A stretch of 14,154 nucleotides of DNA, taken from Treponema sp. GTDB lineage: Bacteria > Spirochaetota > Spirochaetia > Treponematales > Breznakiellaceae. The position numbers and the translations under genes were made by a program. Location of the stretch: the NCBI GenBank assembly GCA_031255615.1, contig JAIRSD010000217.1, positions 1 through 14,154 of the forward strand, given 5' to 3'. The notes below the pieces were generated by a model that saw only the letters and a list, made by a program, of their open reading frames with translations, searched no databases and was not told where the DNA came from. Positions 7,210 to 12,863 of this stretch are shown piece by piece; within the stretch, counting starts at the first letter, position 1, and every line of letters begins with the position of its first letter.

Positions 7210-8162
7210 TGGTTCCGCTGCCTGTGGTGCTGCGGGCCCGGGGGTTCAGACTCTACACCCAGGGCGGAGGCCGCCTGGTAGATCTTTGGCAGGCAGGGGG
7301 CCGGGCTGTCCTGGGTCATAACCCCGCCGGCGTTCTCCGGGACCTTAAGAACTATGCCAACCGGGGCCTTTTCGCCCCCCTGCCCCACAGCCTGGAACGG
7401 CGTCTCGCCAAGGGCCTTGCCCGGCTCCTTCCCGGCAGGGTCTTTCGGTTTTATCCCGACCAGCCTTCCCTGTGTTCCGCCCTGGGGACGGCGGGATTCT
7501 CACGGGGGCCCTTCCCCGATCCCGCCTTCATCGGAGCAAAGCCGGAACCGGCGGAAAACTCCTTCCCCGGCCCCTCCCGGACCGGCCCGGTTCCCGCCGC
7601 AAAGCCGGCGGCCCGCCGGGGGCCGGAACTTTGGCGGCCCTTCCTGGAAGATGCCGTGAATCCCCCGGATTTTCGGACTCTCCCCATCCTGGTCCCCCTG
7701 CTCCCCTGGCCCCTGGCCCCCTGGGTCCTGGCTCTGGACCCGGCGCTGGAAAGCCGATTCCCCCCCCCGGCCCCGATTCCGCCGGTCCTTCTCGCCGCCG
7801 CGGCCCGCGCCCTGTACGATCTTATCGCCGCCGGCCCCCAGGGGGGCCGGCCGGTTTACCCCCGGATCAATCAGGCTGTCTACCGGAATTCCCCCGGCGC
7901 GGCAAAGCCCTGGCGCCGCCGGGGCATCTACCTGATCTGCCATCCCCTTCAATCCCAGGCCGGGGGCGGAGACCCCTCCCCGGTCCTTCCGGCCCCCGCC
8001 GAATCCCCCGGCTGGGAATCTCTTTTCCTCCGTTTCCTGGAGGGGGGCTTCCTGATCCCCCCCGACCCCGGCGAGCCGCTGATCCTTCCGGTGGTCCTTT
8101 CCCCGGGGGAGGAGGCCAAACTGGCGGCCCTGCTGAGGGAAACCGGCGGCCATTCACCGTGA
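7209..8162 (+). CDS. Degenerate class-III aminotransferase-like protein
   Basis: A 317-residue protein whose ATG overlaps the helicase stop by one base (tgatg), so translation is coupled. The first roughly 85 residues resemble the start of class-III (ornithine/acetylornithine-type) PLP aminotransferases: GFRLYTQGGGRLVDLWQAGG, LGHNPAGVLRDL, then a pattern like the family's NRGLFAPLPHSLERRLAKGLARLLPG. The remainder is strongly Pro/Ala/Gly/Arg-rich. I cannot find the PLP-phosphate loop, the DEVQ-type aspartate or a plausible Schiff-base lysine. It is also shorter than the family's usual 400 or so residues. It may be a non-catalytic relative or a decaying gene that is still in frame. Its 3' end overlaps the convergent regulator gene by 9 nt. 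Confidence 0.55.
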   Translation: MVPLPVVLRARGFRLYTQGGGRLVDLWQAGGRAVLGHNPAGVLRDLKNYANRGLFAPLPHSLERRLAKGLARLLPGRVFRFYPDQPSLCSALGTAGFSRGPFPDPAFIGAKPEPAENSFPGPSRTGPVPAAKPAARRGPELWRPFLEDAVNPPDFRTLPILVPLLPWPLAPWVLALDPALESRFPPPAPIPPVLLAAAARALYDLIAAGPQGGRPVYPRINQAVYRNSPGAAKPWRRRGIYLICHPLQSQAGGGDPSPVLPAPAESPGWESLFLRFLEGGFLIPPDPGEPLILPVVLSPGEEAKLAALLRETGGHSP

Positions 8163-8522
8163 TTCCCCGGATTCTTCGCCCCCCTTTTCCCGTTCATGGT
8201 CCGCCGCCTTTTTTATCATTGCCTTGACAACGATCAGCACCTCATCGGGCAGCGTCTGGAGATCGTCAAGCACATCCCTAAATTCCATGTAAGACGAAAT
8301 ATCTACGCCATGGTGGACTCTTTTACCGGTAACTAAATATTCGACAGAAACCCCCAGGGCCGATGCGATCTTTACCGCGGCGTCCGCAGGAGGCATTGAC
8401 TGCTGACTGCCAAGGTACATATCCAGAGCCCGCTTTTTAATTCCTGCCTTGGCCGCAAATTCCTTTTGACTCAAACACGCATACTCAATCTCAAAACGCA
8501 GCCTGTCGGCAAAACTCCTCAT
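8154..8522 (-). CDS. XRE-family HTH transcriptional regulator
   Basis: A 122-residue protein with an XRE/Cro-type helix-turn-helix at about 17-66 (LSQKEFAAKAGIKKRALDMY, then PPADAAVKIASALGVSVEYLVTG). A helical C-terminal tail (VLDDLQTLPDEVLIVVKAMIKKA) resembles the oligomerisation tails of small Cro/CI-like repressors. The ATG at 8522 is preceded by ggaggt, but only 1 nt separates ggagg from the ATG. The frame stays open to a TTG at 8591 at the edge of the palindrome, without a ribosome-binding site. By hand count the gene is about 51% GC, and the promoter region beside it about 32%, against clearly GC-rich neighbours, which suggests a separate origin. It is divergent from the lipoprotein gene at 8638 and probably represses it through the shared palindrome; this is inference. 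Confidence 0.85.
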   Translation of the reverse strand: MRSFADRLRFEIEYACLSQKEFAAKAGIKKRALDMYLGSQQSMPPADAAVKIASALGVSVEYLVTGKRVHHGVDISSYMEFRDVLDDLQTLPDEVLIVVKAMIKKAADHEREKGGEESGESR

Positions 8523-8557
8523 ACCTCCATAATTATCAAGATCAGGGTACGAAAAAC

Positions 8558-8586
8558 TTGACAATATCTTTATTACGTTATAAAAT
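8558..8586 (+). promoter_or_regulatory. Near-consensus sigma-70 promoter for the lipoprotein gene
   Basis: A perfect -35 ttgaca (8558-8563) is separated by exactly 17 bp from taaaat (8581-8586, 5/6 of consensus). The predicted start, near 8593, falls inside the 22-bp palindrome at 8591-8612. The leader to the ATG at 8638 would be about 45 nt. This is the strongest promoter signature in the window. Confidence 0.8.
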
Positions 8587-8590
8587 ACCA

Positions 8591-8612
8591 AATTAGCGTA
8601 ATTACGCTAATT
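8591..8612. promoter_or_regulatory. 22-bp perfect palindromic operator
   Basis: The half-site aattagcgtaa is followed directly by its exact reverse complement, giving a 22-bp perfect palindrome at the predicted +1 region of the lipoprotein promoter and just upstream of the XRE gene. The core word attacg recurs at 8572-8577, between the -35 and -10 boxes, 29 bp from its copy at 8601. The position fits a repressor site for the adjacent XRE protein, which would also control itself. Binding is inferred from layout. Confidence 0.75.
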
Positions 8613-8637
8613 CATTCTGTTTTGCCGAGGTGTATGT

Positions 8638-9075
8638 ATGAAAAAGCATGTGCTGTTTTGGGGGATCCTTGGTCTGGTCGCCGTCATGGCCTTTGCGGGC
8701 TGCCAGCAGGATCCCGGCGGCGGCAACGAGACGCCCCCGCCCCAGGAGAATCCGAAGAGCCAGGACCCGCCGATAAACGAGGATCCGCCCCCGCCGCCGC
8801 CCGTTACAACGGGGACTTTGACCCTCAACAACGCGGCCCGTGATGAATCGACCATCCTTTCGGTAAAAATTTTTGAGGGATTGGCGCCGGAGGGCGTCCC
8901 CGTGGTAACCAATAGCGCCCCGATCCGGGTGAACGACTATAAATCCTGGGACCTTGAACCCATGGCCTATTATATTCAGATATCCGATAACCACGGTTGG
9001 GAGCCGGGCCGTGCCGTAAATATTAGAAAAGGCGAAACTTCCCATGTGAACTATGACGGCTTTGAGTTGAAATAA
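8638..9075 (+). CDS. Small proline-rich lipoprotein, hypothetical
   Basis: A 145-residue predicted lipoprotein. MKKHVLFWGILGLVAVMAFAGC is a lipoprotein signal with Cys22; the FAGC lipobox is lax, in the spirochaete style. The ATG at 8638 is preceded by gagg (8627-8630) at a 7-nt spacing; an ATG 4 nt upstream is out of frame. Residues 23-57 form a Pro/Gln/Glu-rich linker ending in a run of six prolines. Residues 58-145 look like one small beta domain (GTLTLNNAARDESTILSVKIF, then APIRVNDYKSWDLEPMAYYIQISDN). The order of strands suggests a carbohydrate-binding or pilin-like fold, but I do not recognise a family. It is controlled by the strong promoter and palindrome upstream and followed by a structured region and terminator. 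Confidence 0.8.
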   Translation: MKKHVLFWGILGLVAVMAFAGCQQDPGGGNETPPPQENPKSQDPPINEDPPPPPPVTTGTLTLNNAARDESTILSVKIFEGLAPEGVPVVTNSAPIRVNDYKSWDLEPMAYYIQISDNHGWEPGRAVNIRKGETSHVNYDGFELK

Positions 9076-9079
9076 CAGG

Positions 9080-9182
9080 ATTGTTCAGAACAGCCATTGG
9101 ACTTGTTCAATGAGCCTCCTCGCCCTAAAGGCCGGGCTATGAGGCCCCGCTGCGAATAACCCGGTTGGTTATTGAACAAGTC
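9080..9182 (+). ncRNA. Candidate three-way-junction structured RNA or intergenic repeat
   Basis: Paired segments visible in the non-coding gap after the lipoprotein gene: P1 pairs gacttgttc (9100-9108) with gaacaagtc (9174-9182), and can extend to 12 bp. P2 pairs gcctc (9114-9118) with gaggc (9141-9145), and inside it gccc (9122-9125) with gggc (9134-9137). P3 pairs aataacc (9155-9161) with ggttatt (9167-9173) and abuts P1. A second copy of ttgttca (9081-9087) could compete with the left arm of P1. It may be a 3'-UTR structure, a small RNA processed from the mRNA, or an interspersed repeat. I do not match it to a known RNA class. Confidence 0.5.
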
Positions 9183-9187
9183 TTGTG

Positions 9188-9230
9188 AAAACGTGGGTTT
9201 TCCGGGGGAATCCACGTTTTTCTTTGTTTT
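9188..9230 (+). terminator. Rho-independent terminator
   Basis: The stem aaaacgtgg (9188-9196) pairs with ccacgtttt (9212-9220), with an inner ttcc/ggaa helix, and is followed by a T-rich tract to 9230. It ends the lipoprotein/structured-RNA transcript. The A-run before the stem could let it act weakly in the other direction. Confidence 0.85.
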
Positions 9231-9301
9231 AATCGGCGCCGAATGTCGAGTCCCCTTTGGGCCAGGGTTCGCTCCGGCCCCAATTCCGCGCCCCGCCGCC
9301 C

Positions 9302-9330
9302 TTGCATTTCAATTCTTCCCTAACGATACT
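9302..9330 (+). promoter_or_regulatory. Weak candidate promoter for small membrane-protein pair
   Basis: The hexamers ttgcat (9302-9307) and gatact (9325-9330) are 17 bp apart and follow the terminator at 9188-9230. The predicted start falls at about the ATG at 9338, so the message would be leaderless or nearly so. The match to consensus is modest. Confidence 0.3.
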
Positions 9331-9337
9331 TAAAGAT

Positions 9338-9631
9338 ATGGATACCGGCGAGATCATTGTTGCCCTGAGCCGCCTTATCACGGGAGGGGTGGCGGCTTTT
9401 TTCGCCATTATGCTCTGGTCCAGGATTCGGGACATTGCCTGGATGCTGATGGGGGGCGGCATGATCGCCTTTTACGGCGAAAGCCTCTACGGAGTCCTCC
9501 ATATCTTTGGCATCTCCGTCCCCATTCTCGAATCCGCTCCGCTGGCCGCCATGGTCCTGTCCAATATACCGGTCCTTTTCTTTACCGCCGCCTTCCTGGT
9601 GATGGTGATCCGATCTTATCGAAACCGCTAA
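9338..9631 (+). CDS. Small three-helix integral membrane protein, hypothetical
   Basis: A 97-residue protein not recognised as a named family. The start at 9338 (MDTGEIIVALSRLITGG) is preferred. The frame is open to 9257 upstream, but the upstream part reads as GC-rich non-coding translation and carries no ribosome-binding site. Three hydrophobic segments are visible at about 6-26, 32-55 and 68-92. The tail is positively charged (RSYRNR). It lies 60 nt before a second small membrane protein. With no enzymatic motif, it could be a membrane accessory or channel subunit. The coding call rests on hydrophobic segments with sensible topology and consistent codon use. Confidence 0.65.
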   Translation: MDTGEIIVALSRLITGGVAAFFAIMLWSRIRDIAWMLMGGGMIAFYGESLYGVLHIFGISVPILESAPLAAMVLSNIPVLFFTAAFLVMVIRSYRNR

Positions 9632-9691
9632 ATCCGGGGGGGGCTTCGCGTCCCTGAAATCCCGGCCCTGCCTTTTTTCATGGAGGAAACT

Positions 9692-9907
9692 ATGAAAGCA
9701 ATTATGCTTGGCGCAATTTTTTTCGCGGCGGCCCTGGCCGCTGTCATGCCCGCGGGCCTTGACTGGGGGGGCGATGTCCTGGTCTTTCTCCGGGGCGCCC
9801 TGCCGGTGGCCGCAATCCTTATCGGCCTGGTCGCCCTGCTCATCGGTATCGCCGATTTACGGGACAAGGCCGTCGCCAGGAAAGAAAGCGCCGAAGAAAA
9901 GGCTTAG
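9692..9907 (+). CDS. Small two-helix membrane protein, hypothetical
   Basis: A 71-residue protein. The ATG at 9692 is chosen over the in-frame ATG at 9680 because ggagga (9682-9687) lies 4 nt before it, a clear ribosome-binding site that starts inside the earlier alternative. The first hydrophobic segment (about 3-20, ending near AVMPAG) may be an uncleaved anchor or a signal peptide; the second is at about 31-54. A charged tail follows (ADLRDKAVARKESAEEKA), probably cytoplasmic. No family is recognised. It probably shares a transcript with the membrane protein at 9338-9631. Confidence 0.7.
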   Translation: MKAIMLGAIFFAAALAAVMPAGLDWGGDVLVFLRGALPVAAILIGLVALLIGIADLRDKAVARKESAEEKA

Positions 9908-9925
9908 GCCCGGCAGCCGCGGGCC
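9907..9925. terminator. GC hairpin between convergent genes
   Basis: ggcccg (9907-9912) pairs with cgggcc (9920-9925) across a 7-nt loop, in the 26-nt gap between the + strand membrane gene and the 3' end of prmC. No T-tract follows on either strand, so any terminator function is weak or factor-dependent. Confidence 0.3.
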
Positions 9926-9933
9926 GTGGGGCC

Positions 9934-10899
9934 CTAAACCCCTCCACCAATGACCCGCTCCGCGCCGGACAGGTCCCGGTAAATTTGTATGTCCCCGAAT
10001 CCGCGGCCCGCAAGTTCGGCGGCGACGGCTTTTATTTGCCGGGGATCCGCCTCCAAAAGGAGGCGGCCTCCGGGGTGCAGACGCTCCGGCGCACCGGCGA
10101 TGATGCGGCGGATAAGGAGGAGGCCGTCCGGTCCGCCGTCCAGGGCCAGCCGGGGTTCCCGCCTCACCTCGACGGGGAGGCCGGGGATGGCCCCGGTTTC
10201 AACGTAGGGGGGGTTGGCGGTGATCAAATGAAAGCGGCCGGGGATCCGGTCAAAAAGGTCGCTGAGGACGAAGGCGACGGCAGCGGGCCCCAAGAGCCGT
10301 TCTGCGTTGCGGCGGGCGGTTTCCAGGGCTTCCGGGGAGATGTCGGCGGCGACGACCTCCAGGTCCGGGGCTTCGTGTTTCAGGGCCGCGGCCACGGCCC
10401 CCGATCCGGTGCAGAGGTCCAGCAGGCGGCGTTTTTTTTTCAGCCCGGCATTGCCCCCGGCTGCTGTGGGGGGGCGTTGCGGGGGGCCACCAGGGAGGGA
10501 CGGTCCGGCCCCCCGCTGGGGGGGTAGGGCGGGACCTTGGCCCGCCCGGAGGGGGGGGCTCCCCCCTTCCTGATTCAGGCAGTCCAGCGCCGCTTCCACC
10601 AGAGTCTCCGTGTCGGGACGGGGGACCAGGACCGCGGGGTTCACAAGAAAGTCCAGGCCCCGGAATTCCTTGCGGCCCAGGATGTAGGCCGCGCAGTCCC
10701 CGGCCAGACGGCGGTCCAGCATGCTGTTGAGGCGGTCTTCGGCATCGGCGGGGAGGGGCTGGGGGTAGGCGAGGAGCAGGCGGGCCCGGTCGAGGCCCAG
10801 GGCCTCCCCCAGGAGCAGGGATGCGTCCAGGACGGGGCTGTCGATGCCGGCCTCTTTAAGCCGCGCCGCGGCCCGGGCCAGGGCCTGCTGAACGGTCAC
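9934..10899 (-). CDS. prmC: Peptide chain release factor N5-glutamine methyltransferase PrmC (HemK)
   Basis: A 321-residue SAM-dependent methyltransferase. An N-terminal helical domain (1-75) is followed by the family signature YILGRKEFRGLDFLVNPAVLVPRPDTE (72-98), the SAM-binding DLCTGSGAVA (161-170), the acidic AADISPEAL (185-192) and catalytic NPPY (229-232). PrmC methylates the Gln of the GGQ motif in release factors and acts on the product of prfA, whose stop lies 16 nt upstream in the same operon. It starts with GTG at 10899 without an obvious Shine-Dalgarno sequence, consistent with coupling to prfA. Odd feature: about 45 residues of Gly/Pro/Arg-rich sequence (112-156) are inserted before the SAM motif, encoded by stacked GC hairpins. 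Without it the length would match the usual 280 or so residues. Confidence 0.93.
   Translation of the reverse strand: MTVQQALARAAARLKEAGIDSPVLDASLLLGEALGLDRARLLLAYPQPLPADAEDRLNSMLDRRLAGDCAAYILGRKEFRGLDFLVNPAVLVPRPDTETLVEAALDCLNQEGGSPPLRAGQGPALPPQRGAGPSLPGGPPQRPPTAAGGNAGLKKKRRLLDLCTGSGAVAAALKHEAPDLEVVAADISPEALETARRNAERLLGPAAVAFVLSDLFDRIPGRFHLITANPPYVETGAIPGLPVEVRREPRLALDGGPDGLLLIRRIIAGAPERLHPGGRLLLEADPRQIKAVAAELAGRGFGDIQIYRDLSGAERVIGGGV
10432..10566. repeat. Hairpin-rich insertion inside prmC
   Basis: This 135-nt G/C-homopolymer segment encodes the extra residues 112-156 of PrmC. Three consecutive palindromes lie at its promoter-proximal end: cccccc-gct-gggggg (10509-10523), gggcggg-accttgg-cccgccc (10527-10547) and gggggg-ct-cccccc (10553-10566). 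It keeps the prmC frame. It looks like an in-frame acquisition or expansion of palindromic repeat units; its boundaries are approximate. Confidence 0.55.
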
Positions 10900-10915
10900 G
10901 GGGTTGGGGCGGGAA

Positions 10916-11986
10916 CTAGGACGCGGTGGCCCGCAGCAGTTCTTCCCGGGCGGAGAGTTTGAGGCTGTCGAAGAGTTCCGCCACGTCCCCCTGCATGATC
11001 AGGTCCAGCTTGTAGAGGGTCAGGTTGATGCGGTGGTCGGTAAGGCGGTTCTGGGGGAAGTTGTAGGTCCGAATCCGCTCGGACCGGTCGCCGCTGCCGA
11101 CCTGGTTTTTCCGGGCCTCCGCCCGTTCGCTGGCGGCCTTGGCCTCCTCCAGTTCGTAGATCCGGGCCCGGAGTATCCGCATGGCCTTGGCCTTGTTTTT
11201 GATTTGGCTTTTTTCGTCCTGGCAGTGGACGGTAACGCCGGTGGGCAGGTGGGTGATGCGGACTGCGGAGTCCGTGGTGTTGACGCACTGGCCTCCGGGG
11301 CCGCCGGCCCGCATAACGTCGATCCGCAGGTCCTCCGGGCGGATGTTGACCTCCGTCTCGTCCGCCTCGGGAAGGACCGCCACGGTCACGGCGGAGGTGT
11401 GGATCCGGCCGGAGGCTTCGGTGGCGGGGACCCGCTGGACCCGGTGGACCCCGGATTCGTAGCGGAAGTTCTCGTAGACGCTGCCCCCGCCGATGGAAAA
11501 GATAATCTCCTTAAGCCCCCCCAGTTCGGTCTCGTTGGAACTCATGATCTCGAATTTCCAGCCCCTGGTTTCAGCGAAACGGGAGTACATGCGGAACAGG
11601 TCCGCCGCGAACAGGGCCGCCTCGTCCCCCCCGGCGCCGGCCCGAATTTCCATGATGATGTTCTTTTCGTCCAGCGGGTCCCGGGGGATAAGGAGGAATT
11701 TCAGCCGGTCCTCCGCGTCAGTGATGCGGTTTTCCAGCTCCCTCAGTTCTTCCTTCGCCAGCTCCCGCATATCCGGGTCCCTCTCTTCCGCCGCCAGGAC
11801 CCGCGCGTCCCGGGCCTGCCCGGAAAGACCGTCGATTTCCTCCTGGGCCGCGGCGATGGCGCTGAGATGGGAATATTCCTTCATCAGATCCCGGTACTTG
11901 TTCTGGTTCTTCACCAGTTCCGGGTCCTGGATAAGCGTCCCGAGCTCTTTGTAGCGTTCCAGCATGGACAGCAACCGTTCGTTCAA
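10916..11986 (-). CDS. prfA: Peptide chain release factor 1 (RF1)
   Basis: A 356-residue class-I release factor of normal length. The codon-reading tripeptide PAT (187-189, [15 protein letters not shown]) marks RF1 (UAA/UAG); RF2 has SPF. The catalytic GGQ is at 231-233 ([20 protein letters not shown]), and Gln233 is the target of the PrmC encoded next door. A coiled-coil domain 1 occupies roughly 1-105. Translation starts at TTG 11986, supported by aggag (minus strand, 11993-11997) with a 6-nt spacing; the next in-frame ATG (M8) has no ribosome-binding site and would shorten the family N-terminus. The gene is divergent from the membrane-protein gene at 12366 and first in a prfA-prmC operon, a common arrangement. 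Confidence 0.96.
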   Translation of the reverse strand: MNERLLSMLERYKELGTLIQDPELVKNQNKYRDLMKEYSHLSAIAAAQEEIDGLSGQARDARVLAAEERDPDMRELAKEELRELENRITDAEDRLKFLLIPRDPLDEKNIIMEIRAGAGGDEAALFAADLFRMYSRFAETRGWKFEIMSSNETELGGLKEIIFSIGGGSVYENFRYESGVHRVQRVPATEASGRIHTSAVTVAVLPEADETEVNIRPEDLRIDVMRAGGPGGQCVNTTDSAVRITHLPTGVTVHCQDEKSQIKNKAKAMRILRARIYELEEAKAASERAEARKNQVGSGDRSERIRTYNFPQNRLTDHRINLTLYKLDLIMQGDVAELFDSLKLSAREELLRATAS

Positions 11987-12014
11987 TTTGCGCTCCTGGA
12001 TTTACAATACCTTC

Positions 12015-12020
12015 ATCATA
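12015..12020 (-). promoter_or_regulatory. prfA: Candidate -10 box of the prfA-prmC operon
   Basis: On the - strand tatgat (5/6 of consensus) lies where transcription would start near 12008, giving a leader of about 21 nt that contains the aggag ribosome-binding site. No good -35 is seen 17 bp upstream. Confidence 0.35.
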
Positions 12021-12112
12021 GCGCGGGCCGGGGCTTTCCGCTAGTACGGGGACTCGCCGTCCCGTCGAAAACGTCGTTGCCAGGCGTATCGGGCCCCCTG
12101 CCGAGTCTCTTT

Positions 12113-12222
12113 TGGGCGCATCCCCGGCGCTTCGCGCCGGGGACCGGGCTATCCGGGGCTCCGGCTTCGCCTCCGGCCCCGCCTGCGGCGTGGCTGCTCC
12201 GCACCCCTCCTATCCCTTGCGC
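12113..12222 (-). repeat. Dispersed palindromic repeat, copy B
   Basis: This is the reverse-orientation partner of the element at 54-158, 110 nt long. The GAA-loop hairpin has a 10-bp stem here (tccccggcgc/gcgccgggga) where copy A has 8 bp: the extra bases are added on both arms, so pairing is kept. It lies in the 362-nt gap between the divergent prfA and membrane-protein genes. The rest of that gap (12223-12350) holds further small GC palindromes, for example ccgcgg-caaaac-ccgcgg, but no plausible gene. Confidence 0.85.
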
Positions 12223-12354
12223 GGGCGCGGCTAACCAAAACGCCGCGCATGTTAGTTCAGCGTCGCTGCCGTTTCGCGCCTTCGGGGCTGTGCTCCGCGG
12301 CAAAACCCGCGGCCCCCTGGCGCACGGCCCCTACTTTTTCAGATTCGTTAGGGC

Positions 12355-12360
12355 TATACT
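12355..12360 (+). promoter_or_regulatory. Candidate -10 box for the membrane-protein gene at 12366
   Basis: tatact (5/6 of consensus) ends 5 nt before the ATG at 12366. A recognisable -35 is absent. If used, transcripts would begin at or just inside the start codon region, or give a leader of about 20 nt to the in-frame ATG at 12387. Confidence 0.3.
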
Positions 12361-12365
12361 ATGCT

Positions 12366-12863
12366 ATGATGTCCACCATAGCGGATATGGCGGAGAAAGC
12401 AAAAACTCTTTTTTTGGGGGCCCTGGACGGCATAGGGGCCCTGATAAACCGATGGGAGGATGCGCTCTGGTCCCGTCTCCGGGGGCCTCTTTTTTCCGGG
12501 ACCCCCGGGAAACCGGGAGCATTGTCCTGGCTTAAGGGGAAGCTGGTTCCCCTGCTGGGCCTTCTCCTGCTTACCCTTCTTGCCGTCCTCCTGGTCCTGA
12601 TCTTTGCCCGCGGCTCCGCCGGGTTGAAGGATCCTGAGATGCCGGCGGTGAATTTCGGCCCCACCCCCATTCCCTGGGAGGAGCTTTTTCTGCCGGAGGA
12701 GCCGGATTTTCTTCCCCCGGTGATTCTTGAACGGGAACAGCGGGATTCCTGGACCGCGGAAGACGCGGAGCCCTTTTGGTACAATCCGCTGAAAGACGGC
12801 GAGGAGGAATGGCGGGAACAGGTGGAAAAGACGGTGGATGAATTTTTGGAGCGTATCCCGTGA
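12366..12863 (+). CDS. Single-pass membrane protein, hypothetical
   Basis: A 165-residue protein not recognised as a family. Three in-frame ATGs (12366, 12369, 12387) compete, none with a good ribosome-binding site; the frame further upstream runs into repeat-derived sequence and is rejected. Residues 1-60 are amphipathic and probably cytoplasmic (MAEKAKTLFLGALDGIGALI), followed by one transmembrane helix at about 61-80 (VPLLGLLLLTLLAVLLVLIF). A roughly 85-residue acidic outer segment contains PIPWEELFLPEEPDFLPP and an aromatic motif FWYNPLKDGEEEW. The stop codon overlaps the GTG of the next gene (gtga, 4 nt), so the pair is translationally coupled and may work together in the envelope. Confidence 0.7.
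   Translation: MMSTIADMAEKAKTLFLGALDGIGALINRWEDALWSRLRGPLFSGTPGKPGALSWLKGKLVPLLGLLLLTLLAVLLVLIFARGSAGLKDPEMPAVNFGPTPIPWEELFLPEEPDFLPPVILEREQRDSWTAEDAEPFWYNPLKDGEEEWREQVEKTVDEFLERIP

Noticed and set aside
9100..9182. Integron attC site
   Set aside because: Integrons occur in some Treponema and the inverted arms looked attractive, but the RYYYAAC and GTTRRRY core ends are missing and no integrase is present.
9230..9462. - strand open frame opposite the first small membrane protein
   Set aside because: The antisense frame has no ribosome-binding site and starts inside the membrane-protein gene; the + strand product has three clear hydrophobic helices.
10904..12535. Long open frame of about 540 codons on the + strand across prfA
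   Set aside because: It is antisense to prfA and runs on through the repeat; prfA has intact RF1 motifs and a ribosome-binding site, so this is a composition artefact.
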